Of a stretch of 64,000 nucleotides of DNA, positions 54,158 to 63,610 are shown piece by piece (position 1 is the first letter of the stretch; every line of letters begins with the position of its first letter). Both the position numbers and the translations under genes were made by a program. Below the pieces are notes generated by a model that saw only the letters and a list, made by a program, of their open reading frames with translations, did no database searches and was not told where the DNA came from. This stretch comes from Brevibacillus humidisoli (GTDB lineage: Bacteria > Bacillota > Bacilli > Brevibacillales > Brevibacillaceae), in NCBI RefSeq assembly GCF_020923435.1, contig NZ_CP087263.1:1197970-1261969 (forward strand), read 5' to 3'.

Positions 54158-54859
54158 ATGAGTGTTCACATTGGAGCAAAAGAACATGAGATTGCTGAAT
54201 CGATCCTGCTGCCGGGTGATCCGTTGCGGGCCAAATACATAGCAGAAACATTTCTCGAAGGTGCAGTCTGTTACAATACGGTTCGCGGCATGCTGGGGTA
54301 TACCGGAACTTATAAGGGAAAACGTGTATCCGTCCAGGGAACCGGGATGGGGATTCCCTCGATCTCGATTTATGTCCACGAACTAATTAATAGTTATGGT
54401 GTGAAGAATTTGATTCGTGTCGGAACATGTGGCGCCATTCAGCAGGATGTAAAAGTTCGCGATGTGATCTTAGCGATGAGTGCATCAACCGATTCGGCGG
54501 TCAACCGGCTTCGTTTCAACGGGAAAATTGACTTTGCTCCGACAGCTGATTTCGGGTTGCTGCACGCGGCTTATCAACGGGCAGATCAGCGCAACCTGTC
54601 GGTAAAAGTGGGCAGCGTGCTGACGAGTGACACGTTTTATAACGAAGATCAGGAGAGTGTCAAGCAGTGGGCTGATCATCAGATTCTTGCGCTAGAGATG
54701 GAGACGGCGGCACTTTATACTCTCGCGGCCAAGTTTGGCGTGCATGCGCTGTCCGTACTCACTGTTAGCGATCACATTTTGACAGGTGAGGAAACGACAG
54801 CGGAGGAGCGGCAGACCACTTTCCACGAGATGATCGAGATTGCGCTGGAGACCGTTTGA
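54158..54859 (+). CDS. deoD: purine nucleoside phosphorylase (DeoD type)
   Basis: 233 aa; ATG 54158 follows GAAGGAGACTGTGTAAG. Hexameric PNP family: [62 protein letters not shown] and [10 protein letters not shown] (catalytic Asp). Cleaves purine nucleosides with phosphate. Confidence 0.97.
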   Translation: MSVHIGAKEHEIAESILLPGDPLRAKYIAETFLEGAVCYNTVRGMLGYTGTYKGKRVSVQGTGMGIPSISIYVHELINSYGVKNLIRVGTCGAIQQDVKVRDVILAMSASTDSAVNRLRFNGKIDFAPTADFGLLHAAYQRADQRNLSVKVGSVLTSDTFYNEDQESVKQWADHQILALEMETAALYTLAAKFGVHALSVLTVSDHILTGEETTAEERQTTFHEMIEIALETV

Positions 54860-55005
54860 GTCAAGTCGGCAGAAGAGGCTGTCCGGCGCATCCAGTCCTC
54901 TTTTGCAATTGATCCTGTAACCATCGGTTGATATAGTTAACGGAGGCTCCATTGATGATTCACGTACCAGGAGTGTCAGAGAGAATAGGAAAAGGGGTAA
55001 ACCAG

Positions 55006-55968
55006 ATGTCTCAACACTCACTCGATACAAAAAGCTATTCCCCCTATATCACGTTTAACCGGGAAGAGTGGAAGCGCTTACGGGATGCGACGCCGCTTTC
55101 TTTGCGCGAAGCCGATCTGATGAAACTGCGGGGCTTGAACGAACAGATCTCACTGGAGGAAGTTGCCGAAATCTACCTGCCACTCTCACGTCTGCTCAAT
55201 CTCCATGTAGGGGCTAGACAGGAACTGTACAACGCGACGTACACGTTCCTTAATAACCGTACACAAAAGGTGCCTTACATCATCGGGATTGGTGGGAGTG
55301 TGGCGGTAGGGAAGTCGACCACGGCGCGAATTCTGCAGGCATTGTTGGCTCGTTGGCCGAATCATCCGAAGGTGGAGCTGGTTACCACCGACGGTTTTCT
55401 TTATCCGAACCGGATATTGGAGCAGCGAGGGATCATGAAGCGAAAAGGATTTCCGGAGAGTTATGACGTCCGCAAGCTGATCGAATTCATGGCCCGCGTG
55501 AAGTCAGGGGATCCGGAGGTGAAAGCGCCTGTCTACTCCCACTTGGCGTATGACATTGTGCCAGGTGAGTACCAGATCGTCAGACAGCCAGACATCGTCA
55601 TAGTCGAAGGATTAAATGTCTTGCAGATTGCGAAGGGAACACGGAAAAAGCATACTCCGCAGGTGTTCGTGTCTGATTTCTTCGACTTCTCCATCTATGT
55701 GGATGCACGCGAACAGGATATCGCCAACTGGTATGTCGAGCGGTTCAAGATGCTGCGTCATACAGCGTTTCAGAAGGCCGAATCGTATTTTCACCGCTAT
55801 GCCAATCTGACCGATGAAGAAGCGGTTTCCACCGCTACACGCATCTGGCGGGAAATCAATCTGCTCAATCTGAGAGAAAACATAGTGCCAACCAAGGACA
55901 GAGCCCAACTGATCCTGGAAAAGGCGGCCGATCACTCTGTCCAGCGGGTGATGATGCGTAAGTTGTAG
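55006..55968 (+). CDS. coaA: type I pantothenate kinase
   Basis: 320 aa; ATG 55006 follows AAAAGGGG. P-loop [36 protein letters not shown] and [13 protein letters not shown]. Phosphorylates pantothenate, the first step to CoA; together with coaD at 24001 the window holds two CoA genes. Bacterial type I (PanK-I), not the CoaX form. Confidence 0.96.
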   Translation: MSQHSLDTKSYSPYITFNREEWKRLRDATPLSLREADLMKLRGLNEQISLEEVAEIYLPLSRLLNLHVGARQELYNATYTFLNNRTQKVPYIIGIGGSVAVGKSTTARILQALLARWPNHPKVELVTTDGFLYPNRILEQRGIMKRKGFPESYDVRKLIEFMARVKSGDPEVKAPVYSHLAYDIVPGEYQIVRQPDIVIVEGLNVLQIAKGTRKKHTPQVFVSDFFDFSIYVDAREQDIANWYVERFKMLRHTAFQKAESYFHRYANLTDEEAVSTATRIWREINLLNLRENIVPTKDRAQLILEKAADHSVQRVMMRKL

Positions 55969-56194
55969 CCGCATAGCTGAACAACGCCGGGGGGCAACGG
56001 GATGCAGGGCAGGATACATCCTATTGGACTTATCTGCATTTGAGCTTGCCTGGTTATTTTGCACTAGTTGGAAGGGAGATGATGACTTTTTCTGTACGTG
56101 GCAGCACGTATCAGGTCCTCTCTTTCCTCTCCTGACAATATTAATTGTACAACCCTCTGTCTTTAACTAGTCTAGAATATAAAGGAGGAGGGGT

Positions 56195-57754
56195 ATGTAC
56201 GCTCGTATCTACTCGGGAACCGTACACGGAATAGAGGGAATGATGGTGGCAGTGGAGGTAGATCTGGCCAATGGATTGCCGCAGTTTGACGTCGTTGGTC
56301 TGGGCGGGTCTGCCATAAAGGAAGCGCGCAATCGGGTGCGGGCAGCACTGCGCAACGGAGGATTTCAGTTTCCGCTGCAGCGGATTACCGTCAATTTGGC
56401 TCCGGCAGATCTGCGCAAGGAAGGGTCGGCTTTTGATTTGGCGATGGCGCTCGGGATTTTGCTCGCTTCCGGTCAGATACCACAGCGGGAACAACCGGCG
56501 TTAATTCTCGGAGAGCTCACCTTGGACGGTTCGTTGCGAGCGGTGCCAGGAGTGCTGCCGATACTGTTGACCGCGAAGCGCGAGGGGTTTACCCACGTCA
56601 TCTTGCCGGAGGGCAATCGGGCGGAAGCGGAGTTGGTAGACCTAACCGTACTCCCTGCCGCCGATCTGGGAGAAGCGGTGGGGCAGTGGACAACTTCCCG
56701 TCCCATCGAGGCACATATGGAGAAGATTAATGAACGGAAGGGGCAAATCATACCCCGCGATTCGCTGCACCAGGAGAGTGGGCACGACTTTCGCGATGTG
56801 ATCGGACAGGCAGCCGTCAAGCGAGGTCTGGAAGTGGCGGCAGCAGGTTTTCACAACGTGCTTTTGATCGGGCCGCCAGGTTCCGGCAAGACTCTGCTAG
56901 CCAACTGTCTGCCATCGATCATGCCCAAGATGAGTATCGACGAATCATTCGACGTGACGAAAGTATACAGCATTGCCGGACAGCTTCCCGAATCTGGCGG
57001 ATTGCTCACCGATCGGCCGTTCCGGGCACCGCACCATACCATCACCCAAGTCGCTCTGGTTGGCGGAGGGGCGCACACGGCACGTCCAGGAGAATGCAGC
57101 CTGGCCCATTGTGGTATTTTGTTTCTCGATGAAATGCCGGAGTTTTCCCGTCATGTGCTGGAAGTGCTGCGTCAGCCGCTAGAGTCAGGATGCGTCACGA
57201 TTGCGAGAGCAAAGCAGGTGTTTACCTACCCGGCCCGGTTTTTGCTCGTCGGGAGTATGAACCCCTGTCCGTGCGGGTTTTACGGAACGCGCAATCAGCA
57301 GGACTGCACCTGTACCCTGCAGCAAATCCAGCGGTATCGGTCGCGTCTGTCCGGTCCTCTGTTGGATCGGATCGACATCCACCTAGAGGTGCCGCGGGTG
57401 CCGGTTGAATTGTTGGGAGAGAGGCGGATCGAAGAACCTTCCGAGGCGATCCGCAGTCGGGTAGAACAGGCGCGAGCTGTTCAGCACGTCCGCTATTCCC
57501 AGCGCAGTCACTTTCCCTTTAACAGCGGTATGAACGGAGAAGAACTCCGGCTTCATGCCCGATTGGACCAGGAGGGACAGGAACTGTTGCGACTCGCTTT
57601 TGAGACGATGGGTTTAAGCGCCCGCGCCTATGACCGCATCCTTCGTGTTGCCCGAACCATCGCTGACCTGGAGTGCGCTGAACAGGTGGAGGCGGGACAT
57701 GTCGCGGAGGCGATCCGTTACCGTGCGTTTGATCGGACGCATACCATTTCCTAG
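56195..57754 (+). CDS. comM: ComM/YifB-type AAA+ Mg-chelatase-like protein
   Basis: 519 aa; ATG 56195 follows AAAGGAGGAGGGGT. N-terminal Lon-like domain (EVDLANGLPQFDVVGLGGSA), Walker A LLIGPPGSGKTLLANCLPS near residue 228, Walker B LFLDEMPEFSRHVL, sensor VGSMNPCPCGFYG with a Cys cluster, and an arginine finger region LSGPLLDRIDIH. ComM is a hexameric helicase helping branch migration in transformation. Confidence 0.95.
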   Translation: MYARIYSGTVHGIEGMMVAVEVDLANGLPQFDVVGLGGSAIKEARNRVRAALRNGGFQFPLQRITVNLAPADLRKEGSAFDLAMALGILLASGQIPQREQPALILGELTLDGSLRAVPGVLPILLTAKREGFTHVILPEGNRAEAELVDLTVLPAADLGEAVGQWTTSRPIEAHMEKINERKGQIIPRDSLHQESGHDFRDVIGQAAVKRGLEVAAAGFHNVLLIGPPGSGKTLLANCLPSIMPKMSIDESFDVTKVYSIAGQLPESGGLLTDRPFRAPHHTITQVALVGGGAHTARPGECSLAHCGILFLDEMPEFSRHVLEVLRQPLESGCVTIARAKQVFTYPARFLLVGSMNPCPCGFYGTRNQQDCTCTLQQIQRYRSRLSGPLLDRIDIHLEVPRVPVELLGERRIEEPSEAIRSRVEQARAVQHVRYSQRSHFPFNSGMNGEELRLHARLDQEGQELLRLAFETMGLSARAYDRILRVARTIADLECAEQVEAGHVAEAIRYRAFDRTHTIS

Positions 57755-57812
57755 CCGCTGGTTGAAAGGAACATGTACGCTTTGTCAATATTCAGATGAG
57801 GGAGGGACAACC

Positions 57813-57962
57813 ATGTTGTCATGGCTTTTTGGGGTGAAGTGTACGGTTTGCGGAAGGAGAACAAAAGATTCCCGGGATTACCGCGACGATCAGGGAAGAT
57901 CGGTCAAAGTATGCGCCGCCTGTGTACCGTATGCCGAGCGAAGGGCATTTCGAAAAAGATAA
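57813..57962 (+). CDS. 49-aa zinc-ribbon protein
   Basis: ATG 57813 follows GAGGGAGGGACAACC. Two CxxC pairs (VKCTVCGRR and VCAACVPYAERRAFR) about 22 residues apart form a likely zinc ribbon. Found in Bacillales as an uncharacterised small protein. Placed just after comM. Confidence 0.7.
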   Translation: MLSWLFGVKCTVCGRRTKDSRDYRDDQGRSVKVCAACVPYAERRAFRKR

Positions 57963-57998
57963 GGGAGACAACATCTGCGCTTATTATTCGTTTCAACA

Positions 57999-58034
57999 GG
58001 CCAGCCCGGTACGGAATCCGGTTGGCCGCTTTTT
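57999..58034 (+). terminator. terminator after the zinc-ribbon gene
   Basis: GGCCAGCCCGG / CCGGTTGGCC stem with a bulge and wobble, then GCTTTTTAT. Confidence 0.7.
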
Positions 58035-58179
58035 ATGAAAGCAGACAGCCTTCTTGTAGAGGTCGTTCACGGCGAAGACAGGAAATAGGGAACATTTTGC
58101 CTGAAACTACGGTTTGATTGATTCGTATTACATATTGTTCTTCATTTCATTTGCAACGAAAGGGGAAGATTAGGTCAAC

Positions 58180-59007
58180 ATGGAGAAACAAAACGTGGTA
58201 AACATGAATCCCAAATTTGGTGCCGGGAAAGCGGTCACTGCTATCCTCATCGTCATATTGGCAGCTGTACTCGTCTTCCAGTCGGTCACGATCGTAGAGG
58301 CCGGTCACCGCGGGGTAGTCCTGCAGCTAGGGGCGGTTCAGCCAGAAGTATTGGATGAGGGGCTTCATTTTAAAATTCCGTTTATGCAGACCGTCATTCC
58401 AATGGAAGTAAGGGTACAGAAAACCGAAACGAGCCAAACCTCTGCTTCTCGCGATCTGCAAACGGTATCGACCACGATCGCGGTAAACCATCACCTTGAC
58501 GCCAATAACGTAAACAAACTGTATCAACAGGTAGGCATGGAGTACAGCAGCCGAATTGTTGATCCGGCGATTGCCGAATCGTTAAAAGCAGTCACTGCTC
58601 AATATACGGCGGAAGAATTGATCTCCAAGCGATCGGAAGTAAGTGCCAAGGTAAAAGATGTACTAAAAGAAAAGCTGTCTGAATACAACATCATTTTGGA
58701 TGAGATCAATATTCGCGAGTTTATGTTCAGTGAAGAGTACAACCGTGCGATCGAAGCGAAGCAGGTTGCCGAGCAGCAAGCGCTGAAATCGAAGCTGGAC
58801 CTGGAGCGAATCAAGATCGAAAAAGAACAGGAAATCACCAAGGCGCAAGCCCAAGCCGAAGCGTTAAGGCTGCAGAAGCAGGAAGTGACACCGGAACTGA
58901 TTCAACTTCGCAAGATTGAGGCGCAGTTGGAGGCGATCCGCAAATGGGACGGCAAGCTGCCCAACGTAACAGGAGGAGCTACTCCGTTTATTAATGTGGA
59001 TCAATAA
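58180..59007 (+). CDS. prohibitin-like SPFH-domain membrane protein
   Basis: 275 aa; ATG 58180. Membrane anchor AVTAILIVILAAVLVFQSVT at residues 18-38, then the SPFH/PHB domain: EAGHRGVVLQLGAVQPEVLD, EGLHFKIPFMQTVIPMEVRV and YSSRIVDPAIAESLKAVTAQY, and a C-terminal coiled coil (AEQQALKSKLDLERIKIEKE). Oligomeric membrane scaffold, related to HflC/flotillin; partner proteases or targets unknown. Confidence 0.93.
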   Translation: MEKQNVVNMNPKFGAGKAVTAILIVILAAVLVFQSVTIVEAGHRGVVLQLGAVQPEVLDEGLHFKIPFMQTVIPMEVRVQKTETSQTSASRDLQTVSTTIAVNHHLDANNVNKLYQQVGMEYSSRIVDPAIAESLKAVTAQYTAEELISKRSEVSAKVKDVLKEKLSEYNIILDEINIREFMFSEEYNRAIEAKQVAEQQALKSKLDLERIKIEKEQEITKAQAQAEALRLQKQEVTPELIQLRKIEAQLEAIRKWDGKLPNVTGGATPFINVDQ

Positions 59008-59048
59008 ACCGGCATGCATCCGGTACATGGAGCAAATGATGCAACAAA

Positions 59049-59090
59049 GCCGCTGGCAACGAAATTGTCGGCGGCCTGTTATTTTTGTTT
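59049..59090 (+). terminator. terminator of the prohibitin-like gene
   Basis: An 11-bp stem with two wobbles (GCCGCTGGCAA/TTGTCGGCGGC), then CTGTTATTTTTGTTT. Confidence 0.8.
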
Positions 59091-59207
59091 GTTTTTGGAC
59101 ACATTTACAAGATTATTTCTGAATTATATCTAATTAACTATTCACAAAAAACACAGAAAGGAAGATAATAGAAAGGGATGTCCAGCGCCAATTCTGAGGA
59201 GGTGTAC

Positions 59208-59264
59208 GTGCTCTTCACTCTTGGCTTCCTGTGCGGCAGTACCTCCAGCAGTTGTAGCGGCTAG
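59208..59264 (+). CDS. possible 18-aa Cys/Ser-rich peptide
   Basis: GTG 59208 is five bases from GAGGAGG. The peptide is hydrophobic then Cys/Ser-rich (LFTLGFLCGSTSSSCSG). It lies in the 377-base leader between the prohibitin-like gene and the stalk-domain gene. The ribosome site is strong but such short frames occur by chance; it could be a leader peptide. Confidence 0.3.
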   Translation: MLFTLGFLCGSTSSSCSG

Positions 59265-59384
59265 GAGCCTGGATTAGAGGAAATATCGGAAAACAGATAC
59301 GTGCAGCCCCGAGATGAGGTAAGAAATCGAGCTTCTATTGCAAACACGGTATGAAACGACTAGATCTTGAGGAGGTTTTTTCAG

Positions 59385-60098
59385 ATGTGGAAAAAAAGTA
59401 CAATCGTAGCCATGTCTTCGCTACTGTTGGCGGGAGTGCTGCCGGCTAGCACAAATGCTGCCGTTGAGACGAAAAACGTGCAAGCGATCTACCACGACAT
59501 CAAAATCAGACATAACGGTGTAGTAGTTCCGACGCAGATTGAACCGTTTATCATCAATGGAACCACCTATGTTCCGCTGCGGATGATGACGACCTTGTTC
59601 AACAAGAATATTGCCTGGAACGGCACTACATACACGATCGACGTGACCGATATTCCGGATACCCGCATCGCTGCCTTGGAAGCGGAAATTGCCAGAAAAA
59701 ATTCGACAATCGAAAGTCTGGAGAAGCAGCTGAAAGATGCGAAAGACCGCCTGAACCAGCGGGACGATGAAGACGACGTCCAGGATCAGATCGACGAGTT
59801 GGAAGATGATCTCAACGATGATTACGGCGATTACGAAGGTTTAGAGTGGGACATCAAACTGGACGGCGATGAAGACAACATTGAGGTAGAGATTGAGATT
59901 GATCTGGGTGAATACCAGGATGATTGGGAAAATCTCTCCAAGGGAGACAAAGAGGAGCTCGTCGAAGATATTTGTGACGATATCTGGAACGAGTTCGAGG
60001 ATGCAGAAATTGAGGGCACGATCTACGACACCGATGACGACGATGAGTTGCACGAATTCAGCGGTGACCCGGACGATGAAGACGTCGAGCTTGATTAA
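59385..60098 (+). CDS. secreted stalk-domain protein with a highly acidic C-terminus
   Basis: 237 aa; ATG 59385 follows GAGGAGG at nine bases. Signal peptide (WKKSTIVAMSSLLLAGVLPA, cut after TNA). Copper-amine-oxidase N-terminal-like stalk domain around 30-90 (VVVPTQIEPFIINGTTYVPL, RMMTTLF, NIAWNGTTYTIDV), as used by Gram-positive surface proteins. Then a coiled coil (LEAEIARKNSTIESLEKQL), and from about residue 125 a tail that is mostly Asp/Glu (DDLNDDYGDYEGL, GDPDDEDVELD). Possibly calcium- or wall-binding; no enzyme domain. Confidence 0.8.
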   Translation: MWKKSTIVAMSSLLLAGVLPASTNAAVETKNVQAIYHDIKIRHNGVVVPTQIEPFIINGTTYVPLRMMTTLFNKNIAWNGTTYTIDVTDIPDTRIAALEAEIARKNSTIESLEKQLKDAKDRLNQRDDEDDVQDQIDELEDDLNDDYGDYEGLEWDIKLDGDEDNIEVEIEIDLGEYQDDWENLSKGDKEELVEDICDDIWNEFEDAEIEGTIYDTDDDDELHEFSGDPDDEDVELD

Positions 60099-60125
60099 GA
60101 AAGACTGTTACAACCATGCAATGCA

Positions 60126-60160
60126 GAAAACTCCCTTGCTCCAAACAAGGGAGTTTTCTT
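60126..60160. terminator. bidirectional terminator between convergent genes
   Basis: Perfect AAAACTCCCTTG/CAAGGGAGTTTT stem, loop CTCCAAA, with T-rich ends on both strands. Confidence 0.9.
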
Positions 60161-60169
60161 TTCCATGGA

Positions 60170-60973
60170 TCAGGGGAGGAATCCGTCGGACATCCCTCCT
60201 GTCAAGAGGTGGTCCAGGCTTTTGAATTCATATCCCTGTTTCCGTGCGTCATCGATGATGTTTCCCAAAGCTTCCGCATTGTCTCTGGATACCGAATGGA
60301 GCAGGATCACCGCTCCGGGATGCAGCTGGCCCATCACGTTCCGATAAGCGTACTCCCGTCCCTTCTGTACTTTGGTATCCCAATCTTTGTAGGCCAGCGA
60401 CCAAAATACGTTGGTATAGCCCAGTTGTTTGCTGACAGCCAAAGTCCGTTCACTAAAGATGCCTCTTGGTGGACGCAAGTAGTGCATCTCTTTTTGTCCT
60501 GTCAGTTCAGCAACAGCCTGCTTCACTCTGTCCAACTCCTGTTTGATCTCATCGTTGGAAATCCGGGTCATGTCCGGATGACTCCAGGAATGGTTTCCGA
60601 TCACGTGGCCTTCTGCTGCCATTCGTTTCAGCAGTTCAGGTTGATCTTTCACATAATGTCCGGTGACAAAAAACGTGGCTGGCACCTTTTTCACCCGCAA
60701 GATATCCAGGATGTCGGCGGTGTAGCCATTCTCATACCCGTTGTCAAACGTGAGGTACACCTCCCGTTTGGTTGTGTCCCCCAGAAAAATCGAGCCGTGT
60801 TTCTCCAGGATCGATTTGAATCCCTCCTGATCAATAGAGGGAAGCTGCCCGTTTTTGCTTTTCTTGAATCCAAAGTGGAACGGTTGGTTCTGATCGGCAG
60901 CGGCGGTATACAGCGGCAACAGGGAGACTAGCAGCACAATGGTTGAGAGGATGGCGATACATCTTTTCAACAT
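60170..60973 (-). CDS. pdaA: PdaA-type N-acetylmuramic acid deacetylase
   Basis: 267 aa from ATG 60973 (the longer reading to 61027 has no ribosome site). Signal peptide (AILSTIVLLVSLLPLYTAAA). NodB fold: TFDNGYENGYTADILD (the PdaA-specific Asp-Asn), HxxxH metal pair in IGNHSWSHPDMT, RPPRGIFSERT and LHPGAVILLHSVS. Makes muramic delta-lactam in the spore cortex, needed for germination-specific lysis. Confidence 0.93.
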   Translation of the reverse strand: MLKRCIAILSTIVLLVSLLPLYTAAADQNQPFHFGFKKSKNGQLPSIDQEGFKSILEKHGSIFLGDTTKREVYLTFDNGYENGYTADILDILRVKKVPATFFVTGHYVKDQPELLKRMAAEGHVIGNHSWSHPDMTRISNDEIKQELDRVKQAVAELTGQKEMHYLRPPRGIFSERTLAVSKQLGYTNVFWSLAYKDWDTKVQKGREYAYRNVMGQLHPGAVILLHSVSRDNAEALGNIIDDARKQGYEFKSLDHLLTGGMSDGFLP

Positions 60974-61078
60974 GGTTACACGACAACTCCTTGAGCCAAG
61001 AAAGCGATAGATTTTGCGATGACTCATGATGTACGAATCACGAGCCTCAGGCGTTATTGTGTCAACGGGATGGAAAAG

Positions 61079-61234
61079 TTATGTGCCCTGTTTCTCTTCT
61101 ACGGTTTCCTCCGTGCGGTGGAACACGTCCCTGATTTCCCCAACATCTCCTTTTGCATTGACCATCTCCATCAGGCCAATCAGCTTCTCCGATTCAGCCG
61201 CTCCTTCAACTGCCTCTGGTTGCTGCTCATGCAT
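61079..61234 (-). CDS. 51-aa acidic hypothetical protein
   Basis: ATG 61234 follows AAGGGGTGAAGCTT. Strongly acidic and helical: EQQPEAVEGAAESEKLIGLM, EMVNAKGDVGEIRDVFHRTE, ending EEKQGT. No family recognised. It precedes pdaA on the same strand by about 100 bases and might be cotranscribed with it. Confidence 0.55.
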   Translation of the reverse strand: MHEQQPEAVEGAAESEKLIGLMEMVNAKGDVGEIRDVFHRTEETVEEKQGT

Positions 61235-61349
61235 AAGCTTCACCCCTTGCATCTCTTGTTTGTCAATGAACAGACACTTATACCGTTCATGTTAGTATGT
61301 CTTTAAGAGCAGTGCTTCAACCTGAAAAAACTACGGCCTGCTGCAATTT

Positions 61350-61378
61350 TTGCCTTGCAGAGGGTTGTCCGCTACAAT
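61350..61378 (+). promoter_or_regulatory. possible promoter upstream of the zinc-ribbon / DUF1284 pair
   Basis: TTGCCT 61350-61355, a 17-base spacer and TACAAT 61373-61378. Confidence 0.5.
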
Positions 61379-61517
61379 AAGGAGGGAGGGCCTTGCTCCT
61401 CGCCGTATCAAGGCGCAGGGGAATCTGACAGGATTTGTCGGTTTTTGTAAAATAATCGTTCTCATTCGATGGACAACCACATACAATAACCAACAGATGA
61501 TCTATTCCAAAAGGGAA

Positions 61518-61724
61518 ATGAGGTTGAAGGAGATGCAGGCGTCGAGCAGTTATGCTTACTGCATGTACTGCGAACAGTTGGTTCCCGCAGAGACAGCACC
61601 AATCGTGTTTAAAACCGGGTTTTATCGTATGATATACCCGCTTGCCCAATGCCGCCCTTGTCAGCAAAAACGGGAAACCGTGCCGCAGGCCGATCGAGAG
61701 GAGCAAATGGAGGGGAACAGATGA
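61518..61724 (+). CDS. small CxxC zinc-ribbon protein
   Basis: 68 aa if ATG 61518 (after AAAAGGG) is used; ATG 61497 and 61533 are in frame and also possible. Two Cys pairs, YCMYCEQL and AQCRPCQQK, lie about 34 residues apart and suggest zinc binding. It shares an ATGA with the DUF1284 gene, so they form an operon. Family not recognised. Confidence 0.55.
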   Translation: MRLKEMQASSSYAYCMYCEQLVPAETAPIVFKTGFYRMIYPLAQCRPCQQKRETVPQADREEQMEGNR

Positions 61725-62143
61725 AAGCTGTCGTTCTAAGAGGTCACCATCTGTTATGTGTGCATGGATTCCAGGGGATGGGCTACAGCCCGGCCTTTAT
61801 AGAAAAAATGGCGGCGATTGTACAAGAGATCCGCGACCCGGAACGGGATTTTCCGATTCGGGTCGTACGTGGCTTTGATGATACCTGCATGGCTTGCCCT
61901 AATAAGGGCGAAGAAAAGTGTGTGGCAGGACCTGAGTCGGAGGAACATGTACAAAGGCTCGACCGCAACGTGATCGAACATCTAGGCTTGGTCGAAGGCA
62001 GTACCTACGTAAAGTCGCAGCTTGTGGCGCTTACCCGGGAGCGTGTCCAGCCTGATGATCTGGAACGGTTGTGCGACGGATGTTCATGGCTCTCCTACGG
62101 CGTTTGCAAGACCGGCATCGCCAGATTGAAAGAAGAGGCTTGA
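61721..62143 (+). CDS. DUF1284 protein
   Basis: 140 aa; ATG 61721 follows ATGGAGGGGAACAG. Signature VVLRGHHLLCVHGFQGMGYS with several conserved Cys: DDTCMACPNKGEEKCV and CDGCSWLSYGVCKTGIA. The Cys/His set suggests a bound metal or iron-sulphur cluster. Function of the family is unknown. Confidence 0.85.
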   Translation: MKAVVLRGHHLLCVHGFQGMGYSPAFIEKMAAIVQEIRDPERDFPIRVVRGFDDTCMACPNKGEEKCVAGPESEEHVQRLDRNVIEHLGLVEGSTYVKSQLVALTRERVQPDDLERLCDGCSWLSYGVCKTGIARLKEEA

Positions 62144-62282
62144 CGCGATAGGAACTGTACTTAGCGGAGCAAACGAGAGGAGTTGCAAATCATCCTCCAA
62201 CCACCTTTGCAAAGTTTGAGACAGGGGGAAACGTTAGCCGCTTACCCGTCGTCAAACGGTGTGGAGTAGAGGAGGATGGATG

Positions 62283-63590
62283 ATGCGCAAAAGTCTGGTT
62301 CGATTTGCTCAAGTAATCGTGTTATTTGTCATGGTAATCAATGCCGGGTGCTCCTTGCCTGTCGTACAGATGGAACAAGGCCAGGAGATGATAGGCGGAA
62401 CAGGGGAGAAGGATGTCGAGCAGAGAAGTTCGCCCATAGCGGGAGACTCCGAGTCAGTTGCGTCCACTGCGTCAGCAGCATCGTCAGAATGGTCTGGAGC
62501 CACTGAACGTTCAGAAGCGGCGAGGCAGAGCGCACAACAGCAGACGGAACCATCTGCCGGCGAGGAGAGCCACAGCGCTAACCATGCAACTGTCACCACA
62601 GAGCAGACAGCCGAGCCGCCAGCGGTTGAGTTGGTCCCATACGAGGGACCGGTAGAGCATATTTTCTTTCATCCGTTGATTGCCTATCCTGAGCTTGCTT
62701 TTGACCAAGACGCCATGTCCAAGGGGTATGACGATTGGTTCGTCACAGTAAGTGAATTTGAGAAAGTCATCGCCTCCCTCTATGAAAAGAACTACATCCT
62801 GATTGATATCCATTCTCTGTACGAACGACAGACCGTAGAAGGGAAGCAGGTGCTCCAGGCGGCTCAACTCATGTTGCCAGAGGGGAAAAAACCGCTGATT
62901 CTCTCCATCGATGACCTCAACTATTACGAATACATGCGGCAGAACGGAAATGCATACAAGCTGGTCCTCGATGCCCAGAACAAGATTGCGACCTATTCCC
63001 GAACTCCCGAGGGGCATGAGGAGATTGCTTATGACAACGAGATTATTCCGATCCTCGATCGATTTGTAGAGGAACACCCTGACTTTTCCCATCAAGGGGC
63101 AAAAGGGATTATCGCTCTGACAGGCTATGAAGGGGTCTTGGGCTATCGTACCAATCTGATTGATGCTCCCGATTACCAGCAGGTGAAGCAGGAAGTGATG
63201 AGCGTAATTCAGCGGCTAAAAGAAACGGGTTGGACTTTTGCCTCCCATGGGTATGGACACCTGGATGCCAATAAAGTGAGCTATCAGCGGCTGGTTGCCG
63301 ATACCGCACGATGGAAGCGGGAAGTAGAGCCGCTGCTTGGTCCTACTTCGGTTTACATCTATCCCTACGGGAGTCGGGTGGAAACCGGCAGCAAAAAGCA
63401 TCGCTATCTGATCGACGCTGGTTTCGATGTGCTTTGTTCAGTCGGCCCTGCTCCGTATCGCAAGCAAACGCCGGAAGTGCTGATGATGGATCGGCGTCAT
63501 ATCGATGGTCTTGCCTTCAAAACACAGCGCGATCGCCTGCTGCCGCTGTTCGATAGTGAGCAGATCCTCGATCCGATAAGACCCGAGTGA
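62283..63590 (+). CDS. lipoprotein with a polysaccharide-deacetylase-like domain
   Basis: 435 aa; ATG 62283 is seven bases from GAGGAGG. Lipoprotein signal ending VINAGC; a Ser/Glu/Thr/Gln-rich linker (about 30-125); then a NodB-like domain: HIFFHPLIAYPELAFDQD, PLILSIDDLNYYEYMR (Asp pair), TFASHGYGHLDANK (His pair) and YIYPYGSRVE. Membrane-anchored; likely acts on cell-wall or surface glycan. The metal triad appears intact. Confidence 0.85.
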   Translation: MRKSLVRFAQVIVLFVMVINAGCSLPVVQMEQGQEMIGGTGEKDVEQRSSPIAGDSESVASTASAASSEWSGATERSEAARQSAQQQTEPSAGEESHSANHATVTTEQTAEPPAVELVPYEGPVEHIFFHPLIAYPELAFDQDAMSKGYDDWFVTVSEFEKVIASLYEKNYILIDIHSLYERQTVEGKQVLQAAQLMLPEGKKPLILSIDDLNYYEYMRQNGNAYKLVLDAQNKIATYSRTPEGHEEIAYDNEIIPILDRFVEEHPDFSHQGAKGIIALTGYEGVLGYRTNLIDAPDYQQVKQEVMSVIQRLKETGWTFASHGYGHLDANKVSYQRLVADTARWKREVEPLLGPTSVYIYPYGSRVETGSKKHRYLIDAGFDVLCSVGPAPYRKQTPEVLMMDRRHIDGLAFKTQRDRLLPLFDSEQILDPIRPE

Positions 63591-63610
63591 ACGATCCGCT
63601 GCTGTTCTGA

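Noticed and set aside
60116-60931. 271-aa plus-strand frame opposite pdaA
   Set aside because: Starts inside a terminator and mirrors the PdaA coding sequence.
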